In this document: positions 1 to 10,838 of the stretch, in pieces
Position numbering within the stretch: the first letter of the stretch is position 1
Layout of the letters: every line of letters starts with the position of its first letter
Source: Guadua angustifolia
Lineage: Eukaryota; Streptophyta; Magnoliopsida; Poales; Poaceae
Reading direction: 5' to 3'
Length of the DNA: 64,000 nucleotides
Assembly: GCA_036346375.1 (NCBI GenBank)
Contig: JAYEVE010000619.1
Span: 1-64,000 of the forward strand
Program-made: the position numbers and the translations under genes
Notes under the pieces: model-generated
Seen by the model: the letters and a program-made list of their open reading frames with translations, nothing else
The model's database searches: none
Told to the model about the DNA's origin: nothing

Positions 1-172
1 ACTCGCCGGGAGAAGAAATCGAGGGCTTTTCCTAAGCTCGGTGCCGACCTCGCCTGAGCACCTCGAGCGATCTAAGGAGGTGCTCAGAGGCGAACGCCAT
101 GAAAAGCGTGAAGGAAAGAAAATCTATCTCCGATTCTCCAAGGGCCTTGCCTCCCTTATATAGGCCGAGGGC

Positions 173-2060
173 GTGTTACACGAGGATTTGAAAGAGATAA
201 GGGAATGCTACGGCCCAAGCGCCCTAGTCTTTGGTCATGATGACGGCAGTTTTTCGTCCGGCGACTCGTCTTTGGCCATGATGACCGACAGTTCCAAGCA
301 GCATTCCATACGGGTGGTAGACAACGGCAATACTTTTTTCGAGGGCGACACTGCCTCCGAAAGCGCCACAAATGTCGACGCCTTGAAAAGATGGGTGTTT
401 GAAGCCGCCTCGTTGTTTTGGGAAGGAACCGTCTGCCTAATGTTACCAAGTACGCCCATGCAACAGTGGCCCGCTTTGCCGAGATCGCCGACGTGGCAGA
501 GGTCATGGGCCGAGGCTTATGGGACTCGCCGGATCCCGGTTGAGCTCAGGTGGTACTCGGCGTGGTCGGCCGAGAGGCACCGCGAGGCGCTGCCCCTGGC
601 CTGGCCGGGGCCAAGCAAAAGGCCCGATCCGAGATTCGGCGATAACCCCTTTCAAGAAGGGACGAGGGCCATGTCGTTTCACCTTCGTGGTTCTTTTGCC
701 GGGGTACCCCTAATATGGGTATTCGCCAACCTGTCCGTGAGCGAGTCCGAATCAAGAGGAGGAAACCTCTACATGCCGGGCGCCCGCCACCGAGCCGGGC
801 GACACTTTAGGCCCCCACACCGGGTCGCATTGGGGAGTTCGACCAGGATCGACGACCGTCGAAGATTTATGCCTTGCCCGGCACTGCGAAGATGATGCCG
901 CCATTGCGGGACGCCAAGGACAGTGTCGACCTGTTTGGGGTCGCCGCAGATGATGGCGTCGGGGATGCCCCGGCCACAGCTGCCGAGGTTGCCCCGACCG
1001 TGGCGGTCGGGATGCCCCAGGCTGCCGAGGCTGATCATGCCTTGGCCAGAGCGAGCACGGATGGTCGCGCTGAGGTCCAGGCCAAGACCTCCACGGAAGG
1101 GGGAAGAGAAAACGCCCCAACCGCAGAAGACAAGGCCGATGCAACTGTAGGGACTGAGCTCGAGGGCGACTTGAGCCCCCTCGAGGAGCGCCCGGTGAGG
1201 TCACCTCGCATGGCGTGCCCGAGGCTCGCGTTCGAGCAACCCAACGGGCGATAGCGACAACACCGCGCTTAGGGCGCGGTAGCAGACCCACCGAGTACAC
1301 CCGCGCAAGCTTCGAAGGTCGGCTTACCCAGGTATTAAGTCTCTTCACGCCATTGTTGAGCTTTTAGCTCGAGTTTCCCTTTCCCTTTTCTTTTCTGGCA
1401 AAGGCTGCGTTAACCCTTCGGACCCTGCAGGCCGTTGACTCCGTCGCCCAAGGGCTGCAAGGTCTTTAGACACACACCGATGCGCTGAAGGTTTTCCTTG
1501 ACGTGGTGGAGGATCGGGAGGCGCAGCGCTCCAGGCTCATGGAGGCCTTGGAGGTCGAGCGAGAAGAGGCTGCACAAAAGGCAACGGTCGACTCCAACGA
1601 GATCACCGGACTTCGCCAAGCGATGAAGGCGCTCGAGGCCTCCCACAAGTCCAAGCTTGAGCGGGCCATTGCCACCGAGCGCGACCACCCGTACAAGGCC
1701 GTCGAGGAGGAGCGCGCGAGGTCGGCCAAGGCACTCGAGGCCGAGTGAGCCAAGACTGAGGAGCTGAAGAAGGCCGCTGCGGACCAAGCAGCTGCCACGG
1801 CGAGGGCCTCCCCCGAGCTCGAAGCCAAGGTTCAGAAGCTCGAGGAGAAGCTGGGTCGGGTGAGCAAGACGGCAAAAAGCGCCTTGGCCCAGCTTTAAGA
1901 AGAGCGACGTCGCGACGCTGAAGCCCTCCGACTCAGGCGAATAGCCGACCCCGAGGGCTAAGATCACGAGCTCGAGCAAGAGAAGCTCACGCTACGAGAT
2001 GGCCGAATTCAGAGATAGGCTTTAGACTTTGTTGCTCGTGAATCAAAACCTTTTGTAAGG
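173..2060 (+). pseudogene. antisense extra ORF of the gypsy element, coiled-coil protein, broken
   Basis: Open stretches 173-895, 874-1254 and 1503-1748 lie opposite to the pol genes. The clearest part is 1503 to about 2040. It is rich in Glu, Lys, Ala, Arg and Leu with heptad-like spacing, typical of a long coiled coil, and it continues in the same frame past a TGA at 1746-1748 and a TAA near 1896. The earlier part is low-complexity Ala/Glu/Asp-rich. Extra ORFs of this kind, of unknown function, occur in grass Tat-lineage elements. I see no catalytic motif. Assigning 173-1254 to the same gene is inference, because the frames differ. Confidence 0.5.
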
Positions 2061-3086
2061 CGTGGTTTAATGGAATGACATTGTTTTGGCGTAAATAGTT
2101 AATGTCTTGGTCTCTTATGATTTTTTCGATCAAGAGATTTTTTTCTCTTAATCGCACTTAGCCTTTCGTCAGAGTATATCCCGTCGCCCGCTGGGACCAA
2201 GGTCGAGCAACGCCGCCTTGGGCGCAAGTTAAAAACCTGCAGAGACCATGACCTGCAAGATCGAGAAAAATCCACAAGGAGCACAACACAGGTGCACGAG
2301 GAAAGACTTAGGCTCTAGAGTGTTAGGATCGTTTCTAGGTCGAGCTTCTAACTCGACAACGATTTATGCTGTTCGTTGGACCCAACCATGGCTTGGTTCA
2401 ACCTCATGCGCAGGGTGCGCTGTAAGCTAAGAGATCTTGCCACAAGTAGCTCGACCATCGGGGTGAATTTAAGCCCCGACGCTTGGGCCAAGAGCAAAGA
2501 CTTGTTCAGAGGTCGGACTCAAAGAAGCCCCTTAACTCGAACCAACACAAAATATGGAATGAAGAAGAGGCGAAAGACCAACATGACAAGTGAACAACAA
2601 ATTTTATTGAAATTTGAGATAAAAGGTATTACACATAGAATTTTCGGTCGGGTCAATGTTCCACGAGCCAGAGAGCTCTTCGCTATTAGGGCAATAAGCT
2701 TAGCCAAGAAGCCCTCATGCGATCTGTTGAAACAACTCTATAGGGGCCCTCCCACCGCTGAATAACTTGTTGGTGTTGGATGGGGCCCGAATCTGCCTCG
2801 TGGCTAGGGTCCCCAACAAGGAATTCCTAGGTCGCATCGACGAGACGCATGTCCTGCGAAGAGCTTGCGTAGTGCGCCGATCGAAAGCAGTACTCAGATC
2901 TTACTTCTTCCGCCAGGTAAGGTCAAGGGACCGCTTTGCTCGAAGTCGATCTGGTCGCACTGTCGACCGGCAGAGCCTAGCGTGACTCTCGGAGGCGGAT
3001 TTGCCGCAATCAACACAAGCCTAAGGGTGTGGACTCTGCCGCTCTACCGATCGCGGGTATGAGTAGACCATAAGACGATGGGAAGT
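2061..3086. other. gypsy internal spacer between integrase and antisense ORF
   Basis: This stretch lies between the C-terminal end of integrase and the coiled-coil ORF. Short ORFs such as 2376-2765 (+) have no recognisable domain and are probably chance. It may hold the decayed integrase C-terminus, but I cannot place its motifs. Confidence 0.4.
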
Positions 3087-4049
3087 TCATCCACCCAGTG
3101 TCCGGCCGTGTCGCTCGAGCTTATCTCGATACTCGCTGGACGCCTTGAACGATCCGGTCTGCTGGCGGTTCCATCGCTTCCATTGCTTATGGATGGGCAA
3201 CCGAAGCATAGCATACTTTGGTGCCGGCGTTCGCAAGATTTCTAGAACACCATCGGTAAATTGCGTTCCATTGTCAGTGATAATTCTGCATGGAACCCCA
3301 TACCTAGTGACCACGAACAAGCGGAAGAACTTGACCGCCGCATGAGCCGTGATGGTCGAGACAGGTTCGGCTTCGATCCACTTGGTAAAGGTATCAATGG
3401 CGATGAACAAGAACTTCTTCCCGCCGGTCGCTTGCGGGAAGGGGCCGAGGACATCGAGCCCCCAGGTCGAGAAGGGCCAAGCGAGTGGAATGGTCTGGAG
3501 TGCATAGGCAGCCGATGTGACTTTCGGCATGGAATCGCAGCTCAACAGCGCGACGATGTTGCGAAGGCCCCGAGCGCCATAATAATAGAACCCCATGTGG
3601 AAAGCCTTCCCGACCATAGTCCTGAAAGAGGAATGCGCCCCACAGAGACCTGAGTGAATGTCGTTTAACAGGTACTTACCCTCCTCCGTGGTGACACACA
3701 TTGTCAGGATTCCAAAAGCATTCCTATGGTAAAGCTTGCCGTCCACGAGCTTGTACGAGCTTGCCCGGCGCTTGATCCTGCTCCTCTCCGCGAGATCGGT
3801 CGGGAGCTCTCCCTGTGCCAGAAAGTTGTGGATTGGCTCGACCCACGAGGGAATACCTTTGATGAAGGCGACCGAGGCTCCTTGGTCGGAAATTGAAGGC
3901 GACGCCAGGGTCTCCAGGATTACATCGTCGAAATACCCGAGCTTGGAGAGGAAATCCACACTGGAATTGTCCTTCAGCGGCACGTGCGTGCTTTCCAGGT
4001 TTTGAAACCACTTCTCCATCTTGCGCGCTTCGGCGAGGTACTTGGCCAT
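3087..4049 (-). pseudogene. gypsy integrase with end of RNase H
   Basis: This is the longest open pol piece (320 codons, minus strand). The first ~60 residues match the RNase H tail of Tat elements. A partly degenerate zinc-finger region (HSGLCGAH, then a degraded Cys pair near residues 172-176) follows at about 135-176. The integrase core follows: STWGLDVLGPF carries the first Asp, and IITDNGTQFT carries the second Asp. The region after the second Asp drifts out of the family pattern and the catalytic Glu is not clear. The enzyme would insert element cDNA into chromosomes. The piece is too degenerate to be active. Confidence 0.85.
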
Positions 4050-4940
4050 GGAGTCTTCCGAGCATTGATAGCCCTTGTTGAACTAGTTGATGATGAGCTG
4101 GGAATCGCCCTTGACGACCAACCGGCACACACTCAGTGCCTTGCAAGCTCGGAGTCCCGCTTAGGAGGGCTTTCAGATTCTGCTATGCTATTTGTTGCCG
4201 AATCCAAACGAACCACATACTCAGCCTTATCGCCTGGGTGAGAATGAAGATCTCAAATTTCGAGCGCTTGAAGGATCTTGAACCATCAAAGTACATGACC
4301 AGTGGTTTTCTCCTCGACATCGAAGCTCGAGTCGGCCATTTATGTCCGCCGACCACTAAGTCGGCAAGCACCTGCGACTTGATGGCCGTAAGCGCCATTT
4401 AACCGGAGGTCGAACGTAGCTAGCTCCATGGCCCACTTGGCATGCGATTCTCGCCTCCTGTGTTCTCAAGATCTCCCGAGCGAAAGTTGCTCGACGCACT
4501 ACCGAGTGAGCCCGAAAATAATGCCGAGCTTGCGCTGGCCATGAGGAGGGCGACAACAACTTCTAGACCTAGGGGTAGCGCTCTTTTGGCCCATGGAGAA
4601 CCTTGCTGACGTAATAGATCGGGTGTCGCTGCGATCTCGCCGCCACTAAGACAAGCCGACAATTTTGGGCGGTGGTCATGAGGTAGAGAATCAACTTTCG
4701 CTTGGTCATGAGTTGTGGAGCAAAGGTGGACTCGAGAGGTATACCTTTAACTCGTCAAGGATCGCCGAGCCTCGAAAGCGCCCACTCAAAGCTCCCTTTG
4801 CTTATGCAAGGCCTTAAAGAACGGTAATCCACGCCGCTAAGCCTCGAGATGAACCGGCCGAGAGCAATGAGGCATGCACCGTGAGGCATTGCACCGCCTC
4901 ACCGAACTTGGGGAGCCATTTCATCTATCGCCGATCTTCT
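4050..4940 (-). pseudogene. gypsy RNase H and RT-RNase H connection, degenerate
   Basis: The minus-strand ORF 4398-4183 contains AIKSQVLADLVV followed by MYFDGS. This matches the start of the RNase H domain in Tat-type polyproteins, where the Asp of FDGS is catalytic. Frames are broken on both sides. The order between RT (upstream, higher coordinates) and integrase (lower coordinates) is as expected. Confidence 0.65.
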
Positions 4941-5611
4941 CCGGTTCGCCGACCCCGAGCCCCGATCATGTAGCCGAAGCATCTTCCCGAAGTCGCGCCT
5001 AAACACGATTTCTCCGTGATTGAGCTTGATCTTGTGCTTGTTCAGGTTGGCGAAGGTTTCCTTAAGGTCCCGAACGTGGTCGCCTTCTAAGAGCTCTTGA
5101 CGATGATGTCGCCCATGTAGACCTCGAGGTTGTGGCCGATCCGAGGATCAAATGTTCAATATCAGCGCCGAAGGTCGCTACCGCATTGCGGAGACCAAAC
5201 GACATGGTCGTAGCAAGAGGGTCCTTAACGGTGTGATGAACGATGTTTTGCTTTCGTCGCCAACCGCCAGCTTGATCTGGTGATATCCAGAGTAGGCGTC
5301 CAGGAAACTTAACATCCTGGCATTCGCGGTGGAGTCGACGATCTAGTCGATGCGCGGGAGAGGGAAGTTGTCCTTGGGCACACCGAGTTCAACCCCGTGT
5401 GATCCACGCACATTCTCCACTTCCCGCCTTTCTTCTGCACGATGACGGGATTGGCCAGCCATTCGGAGTAATCAATCTCACGAATGAACCCGGCCTTCAG
5501 CAGTTTGTCGAGATTTTCTTTGATTATGGCAACCTTCAGAGAGACGGGCCGCAAATGGCCGCACTCGCAGCCTTGTGCTCGACCAGCTTCCTCGACACCC
5601 AAGATGTCCAC
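4941..5611 (-). pseudogene. gypsy reverse transcriptase, active site altered
   Basis: The minus-strand translation from 5611 down shows LLKAGFIREIDYSEWLANPV and KKGGKWRMCVDHTGLN, the fingers/palm start of gypsy RT. Further down, about 5320-5270, it shows FLDAYSGYHQIKL. The catalytic box at 5119-5105 reads Y-M-G-D instead of Y-M-D-D, so one metal-binding Asp is lost. Several stops and frameshifts separate these blocks. Together with gag and integrase on the same strand this fixes the element class. Confidence 0.8.
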
Positions 5612-5948
5612 GGCCTCCCAAGCAAATATGTCCTTGTTGGCGGAGGAAGGTGACGAGCTCGAGTTCCTATTTGGAACTCACTGCCGAGACGCGGACGACT
5701 TGGACGAAGTCACTCTCGAGCAAGACAAATTTCGCAGCTTCCCGCCAGTCGGGCAAAGCACCTTCATGGTCGCTTCAGTGGTCCCGGCCGAGGCAAAGAT
5801 GTCGGTGAGGGCTGTGGCCTCGGGTCTCGCAACTGTGCCCCTCGAGGTCGCCTCAAGACAAAGGATGACGCCAGGCCCTAGGAGCTTATGCATGCAGGCC
5901 GAGGTTCGCCGCCATGAACTTGACTAAAGCCGATGTCCGAGGATGGCG

Positions 5949-6319
5949 CTAGGGAAGATCGCCGACCACCTCAAGGTGATCACCGTGCGCGGTTGTCCGA
6001 GGCGCCAAAGGTGACAGCAGACCACTGCCCCTGAGAGGAGTGGTCAAGCCGGACGATCCCAAGAACGGAATCGCGATATTTTGACCTTCGATCGGGAATT
6101 TGCATCCGGCCGAGCGACTTGCCAGAGCAAAGTTGAGGAATCGCCCATCGACGATGACCCGCCCGACCATGGTGTTACTAATGGTCGGGTCACAACCAGG
6201 CGCCTTGAGATCCTTGGACATACCTTGGGGGCATCCTCCGGCAGAAGGTTATCGAGTCTCCACCCACTTGCGTGGCTGGTCCTCGGCTTCCCGACGGGTT
6301 CAGAAACCACGCCATGCAA
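5949..6319 (-). pseudogene. gypsy aspartic protease region, degenerate
   Basis: The minus frame contains MVGRVIVDGRFLNFALA. It sits where Tat elements have the protease strand with D-G-S-S-x-N. The Asp-Gly is kept but the Ser residues and downstream frame are damaged. The identification rests on this short block and on its position between gag and RT. Confidence 0.55.
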
Positions 6320-6427
6320 GCATCCATGATCCCGCTACGGATTGATACGCCGACGAAGTCGCCAAAGATGACGCTGATCCCGGTCGCCTCAATAAAATCC
6401 GTGTCGAGGTCGGCCTAGTCCTTCCTG

Positions 6428-7733
6428 TTAACCCCGCTTGGCTGATCTTTCTTCGAGTGTGGGCATCTCTCCGCCCATCGAGAAAGCCTCCATTTGCTCG
6501 CCAGCCCCGCAGCCTTCGCAAGTCGTGGGTCTTGAGGTCTCGTGGAACAAGCAAAATTTGTCTTCATTGAACCGAGGTCGCCTCAGTCCCCTGTGGGTGG
6601 TCGCCTTACCGCAAGACCCAGACCGGGCGATCCTCGCCGAGGTCGACGCTGCTGTTCGGCCGAGGTCGGGCCGATTTCGCTGAGGACGGACCTCCTGGGT
6701 CGGATCTCGTGACTCCATGACTCGCGGCTGTTGTCACGAAATGACCACCGCTGTCGGCCATCATCGCATCAGCAGCCTCTTCCGCTTCTTGGCGGTTGAG
6801 TCTGGTCGGCGCTCTTGACATTGAGGACCTACCGAGTCGATGCTAAGCTTTATTTGGTCAGAATCACGCCTTCCGGATCAAGGTCGTCTGCTGGTCAGCA
6901 GAGCTGCTCCGCCATGTGAAACAATTTGTCGACGGTAAGCCTTTGTTGTAATTCTGTGTCTTCGTGAGGCGCCGGTCATGACGCCGAACTTGAAGGCCTT
7001 GATCACTACCTCATCGAAGACACTCGGAATTAGGTTCCTTATGCAGATGAACCGCCGCACGAAGTCGCGGAAAGGTTCATTCTTCCCCTGGATAACCCGG
7101 TCCAGTCCTTCTCGCCGCCGCCGAGCAACTCTCGAAGTTGGAGGAGGGCGCTCGAATTTGACGCCACGAGCGGAAGGTGCCGGGCTTCTGGTTGAAGAGC
7201 CAAGTGCGGGCGGCACCGTCCAAGACGGTAGGGAGGTAGTTGGCCATCACGTACTCATCTCCCCCCATGGCCAAAATAGTGGTGGTGTAGATCGAAAGAA
7301 ACTCATCGGGGTTCTTTCGTCTGCCGAACCGCCGATCAAGGCGCTTGAAGCGAAGTCGGCCAACAAGACCCGCCAAGGTCGCTTGAGTACGCCAGAGCCG
7401 TGAAGCCGAACAGGCGCGCTCGAGAGATGTTCGCCACCGCTGAAGTTGATTCACTTGCCGCCTCGACGGTTCGAATTCCACGACCACGCCGGTCATGGCG
7501 ACGGGCCCGAGCATCGCCCGGGAGGTACTGCAAGCGCTCATGGACCCGACGACGCCTTGGGGGAATGTCAGGGGAAAGGCCCGACATGCCGCCGCTAGAA
7601 CGAGTCGCCAGAGGTCGGTTGTCGCCAGACACCGCCCGAGTCGCGGTTTCGAGAGCGACGGCGCAGGCGGAGTATGGGACAGTCTCGGATTGCCGACGCT
7701 GCTGGAGACTGGGGTGACGCTGACGCTATGCAA
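6428..7733 (-). pseudogene. gypsy gag, frameshifted
   Basis: Three minus-strand pieces run in order. 7733-7077 includes RFGRRKNPDEFLSIYTTTI and DGAARTWL, typical of the Retrotrans_gag core. 7216-6878 continues with GLDRVIQGKNEPFRDFVRRF. 6718-6428 has a C-terminal block containing FNEDKFCLFHET, seen at the end of Tat gag where a short peptide precedes protease. Gag packages the element RNA in virus-like particles. A frameshift separates the first two pieces. Confidence 0.8.
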
Positions 7734-8215
7734 GGAACTGCCACTCTTCTGTGGACCGGGACCCGGTATAGGCTTTGGTGCTGCGACGCATACTTGAGTA
7801 GCGACCTTATCGAGCTCGCTCGGGCGAGTTTCGGCCGAAGAGGCCCGACCTCGAACGGGTGGGGTCGGTCATGACTCAAGCGATCGCACGGAGACGCTCG
7901 CTCGATTGAGGGAGCTTGGAACGTCCTGACGATGTCCCAACCTTCTCATGCTCCTCTCGCTGGAGGGCGGTTATGGCCTGGTTGATGGCGACTTGGGCCA
8001 TCCGCGAGCATCCTCGAGTTCGCTGCGCCCTTCCTCCATGCTCGTGCCATGGCTAGCGGCTATGAGAACAAGCCGATCACGCACGCGGCGAGAGGGGAGA
8101 ACAGGATGTGGAGCTTCCATGCTTAGGGACCCTGATTCAACCCGAAGCTATGGAATATGCCGCAAAGAATGACGCCATACTCGAAAGTCTTGATCTCTTC
8201 CGGATGAGCAAAGCT
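7734..8215 (-). other. gypsy leader between primer-binding site and gag
   Basis: This is the untranslated leader and gag N-terminal region on the minus strand. Short ORFs on either strand have no recognised domain. Confidence 0.5.
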
Positions 8216-8232
8216 GGCCCCATCAGGCGCCA
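8216..8232 (-). promoter_or_regulatory. gypsy primer-binding site
   Basis: Reading the minus strand, the LTR ends in CGACA. After one base comes TGGCGCCTGATGGGG. A TGGCGCC start complementary to a tRNA 3' end directly after the 5' LTR is the usual gypsy arrangement. I cannot name the tRNA with certainty. Confidence 0.65.
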
Positions 8233-8233
8233 C

Positions 8234-8865
8234 TGTCGACGATCGGATCGCTCGACCGCAGATGTGGAAACGGGTTAGTGCGAATGAGGGACCCAGAAAG
8301 AGCTACGCTCAATGGAGGATCGGACGTTGGTCGGGGCGAGGTGACAACGGACAAAACACAGCGAATTATACTGGTTTGAGCCCCCGCGAGGGTAACAGCT
8401 CTACTCCAGTCTTCTCCTGAGGAGGAGGAAGTCACTGCTTCTTGATTACAGAGGTGGTTACAGCTTGAGCTTGAGCGTTCTGATTGTGGCTATTGTCCTA
8501 TTGCTTGTGCGCTGATGTCGTGTTACTTGCCGCTTTGCTTTATGATTTTATATTCTCCTAGCCGCTACGTAAACGGCCAAGAGAGATTCTCGAGTAGTGC
8601 ATGGCGGCATTGAAGACGGCCGCAACCGCCCCGATCCGACGCCCACGCCCGCTTTAACTCCGGATTCCTGCCTTGGTAACCGCCGAGTAAGCGCACACCT
8701 CTCGAGGCAAGGTCGAGGTCGTGCGGGGGTTAGACCCCCACTCCTCAAGCTCGAGGTCGTGTGGGGATTGGCGCGGCTTAGGTCGTGGTCGAAATCCCAT
8801 GCTTTCGCCTTTGTGGCCGGGGAACCCGTTGATCAGCGCTGACTGCCGAGATTTCGCCCCCGACA
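8234..8865 (-). repeat. 5' LTR of the gypsy element
   Basis: On the minus strand the LTR begins TGTCGGGGGCGAAATCTCGG at 8865 and ends TCGACA at 8234, giving TG...CA termini over 632 bp. The PBS follows and LINE sequence lies immediately outside, which fixes both edges. The 5 bp at 8866-8870 (ctgta) is the expected half of the target duplication. The partner copy would be left of the window. Confidence 0.8.
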
Positions 8866-10042
8866 CTGTAAGTACTCGCCTTCCATTACACATTAGGCAA
8901 TTAAGAAGGATCGAAATTCAGCCATTGATTAATAAAATAAGCAGTAGGCTTGCAGGGTGGAAAGGTAAACTACTTTCCATAGCCGGAAGAAAGACCCTTG
9001 TTAATTCCGTGTTAACATCACAACCAATATATCATATGACGGTCTTCCCAGCACAAAAGTGGCTAATTCGATGCATTGATAAATTTAGACAAAACTTTCT
9101 TTGAAGAGGAAAAGAGCCGAAAAACTGTAGTGGGGGTATTGCTTGATCAAATGGCCAGTCACCTATTTGCCAAAAAGCAAAGGAGGATTAGGTATCAAGG
9201 ACCTGGAACGCTTCGCAAGAGCGCTTAGACTTCGTTGGCTTTGGTTTAGATGGAAAAACAACGGAAGGGCCTGGACGGGGGTTTGATCTGCATGTGATAA
9301 AACTGATGTTACACTCTTCAATGCTTCAACGATTGTCATGGTAGGAAACGGTAAACTCGCAGACTTTTGGAGATTAAGTTGGGTAGAAGGACAAGCACCA
9401 ATAAACATTGCACCGAACCTTTTCCAAATAGCAAGAAGGAAGAACATCTCTGTCCACCGAGCCTTGACAAACAATTATTGGATCCGTTTTTGCACACCAG
9501 TGAACTCAGAAAAAGAAATCAGGGAGTTTGTAGCGCTCTTTGAAGCAATACGACGAATCAATAGAGATGAAGAGAGGGAAGATCAGATAATCTGGCGTTG
9601 GACAGCTGATGGACGATACTCAACAAGGAGCGCCTACATGGTGCAATTTTACACTGTTTACTGTAAGATGAAGATTTGCCCGACATGGAATGCGAAGGCT
9701 GAACCTAAATGTCGATTCTTTGCGTGGACATTGCTTCACAACAAAATTTTAACAGCAGATAACATGCTCAAGAATGGGTGGCCATGTAATGCAAGCTGTA
9801 GTTTTTGCAACGTGTCACCGGAAACACCAAGTCATCTCTATAAAGATTGTTCTTTCGCTAGACAAGTATAAGGTCTTCTCTTACGTTGGAGAAAATTGGA
9901 GCGGTGCCAGAACTTGAGTCATAGTGGCTCAGTATATAAGTGGTGGCGAAGGCTGAGAATCTAATATGATAAAGAAAGATAATGGAATTTAGATGATTTA
10001 CTCATTTATTTCTGATGGAATATATGAAAACCAACGTAATTT
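8866..10042 (+). pseudogene. L1-type LINE, C-terminal RT and zf-RVT domain fragment
   Basis: 8890-9104 translates to INKISSRLAGWKGKLLS and NSVLTSQPIYHM, the conserved end of plant L1-clade RT. 9338-9871 covers the zf-RVT region, including KCRFFAWTLLHNKILTADN and a CSFC...H...C zinc-binding pattern. Degraded sequence to about 10040 still recalls the terminal WNIWK block. The LINE is cut on the left by the gypsy LTR, with its missing 5' half presumably beyond that element. On the right it ends abruptly against NLR coding sequence, without a poly(A) tail or 3' UTR. It contains stops and is inactive. Confidence 0.85.
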
Positions 10043-10366
10043 TCCTACGACACGGAGGACGACATCGACGACTTCATACAGCAGAGGCCCAACACGAGCC
10101 CTTTCGAAAGTCTGAAGAATAGAGTCACGGATGTGTCGGAGCGGTTCCGCGAGTGGAAGACTGCTGAAACCATCTCCACCTCTTCCAAGCCGGTCGTAGA
10201 CCCTCGAGCTCGCTTCCTCCATAAGGATGCGTCAGAGCTCGTGGGTATGGACGAACTGAAGGATCAGCTCATCGAATTGCTGGTACAAGATGTGGACAAA
10301 CTGAGGGATGCTTCCCCACGTCGCATCGGAACACCACACCACGGGACTAAGAATGCTTCCTCGGGG
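10043..10366 (+). pseudogene. Pik-1-like exon: end of CC domain and linker
   Basis: From 10046 the frame reads YDTEDDIDDFIQQRP, an EDVID-type motif of Rx-like CC domains. It is followed by FREWK and a linker with LVGMDELKDQLIELL. Upstream sequence is LINE-derived, with a stop at 10037-10039, so the first part of the CC is absent. A candidate splice donor GTATCC starts at 10367. It leaves the exon in phase 0, which matches the next exon's frame. Confidence 0.8.
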
Positions 10367-10461
10367 GTATCCTTTGATCACTGTGTTAGTTTGCTTGTCT
10401 AGTATTTGGACTAAGGAAAATTGGAGGTCAATCTCAATTGCTGTTCTGTTATTTGTTGCAG
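10367..10461 (+). other. intron between CC and HMA exons
   Basis: A 95-bp stretch starts with GTATCC and ends with a T-rich tract and TTGCAG. Splicing here joins the CC linker and HMA exon in frame. It is a prediction, without transcript evidence. Confidence 0.6.
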
Positions 10462-10838
10462 AAAAGGATCGTGATCAAGGTGCAGATGCATTGCGATAAG
10501 TGCCGGTCCAAGGCAATGGCACTGGTTGCAGCCACGGGCGGGGTGGACTCGGTGGCGCTAGCCGGGGAGGCGAAGGACCAGGTGGTGGTGGTCGGCGACG
10601 GCGTGGATCCCATCAAGCTGACCAGCGCGCTCCGGAAGAAGGTGGGCCCCGCGCAGCTGGTGCAGGTCGGCGAAGCCAAGAATGAAGGGCTGGCCGCCGT
10701 CGCCGTGGTGAAATACCCGTCGCAGCCGGTGGCGGTCAACGACCATCCCGCCGCCGCGTACGGCTACGAGCAATCTCGTGAGCTCAGAATGGTACGCATC
10801 CTTGGATTCGCAGGGTAGGCAAAACAACTCTTGCCGAC
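10462..10838 (+). pseudogene. Pik-1-like exon: integrated HMA domain and P-loop
   Basis: 10462-10680 encodes KRIVIKVQMHCDKCRSKAM and ends near ALRKKVGPAQLVQV, a complete HMA-like beta-alpha-beta-beta-alpha-beta pattern of about 72 residues. The metal-binding box M-H-C-D-K-C (10486-10503) is intact. In my recollection rice Pik-1 alleles have lost these Cys. The frame continues through a linker to RILGFAG and hits TAG at 10816. Shifting by one base gives VGKTTLADLA, so the Walker A/P-loop is split by a 1-bp deletion at about 10813-10815. Confidence 0.88.

Larger units (their letters stand above)
1..8865 (-). mobile_element. Ty3/gypsy LTR retrotransposon, Tat-like, decayed, runs off left edge
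   Basis: Read on the minus strand the order is 5' LTR (8865-8234), primer-binding site, gag, protease, RT, RNase H and integrase, ending near 3087. A coiled-coil ORF on the opposite strand lies beyond integrase. RT before integrase is the gypsy order, and an antisense extra ORF after pol is known from Tat-lineage elements such as Grande. Every domain is frameshifted or interrupted by stops, so the copy is dead. The 3' LTR should lie left of position 1. The element is inserted in a LINE at about 8866. Confidence 0.85.

Noticed and set aside
1410..1979. 189-codon minus ORF
   Set aside because: It is the complement of the plus-strand coiled-coil ORF, which has the better heptad pattern and composition.
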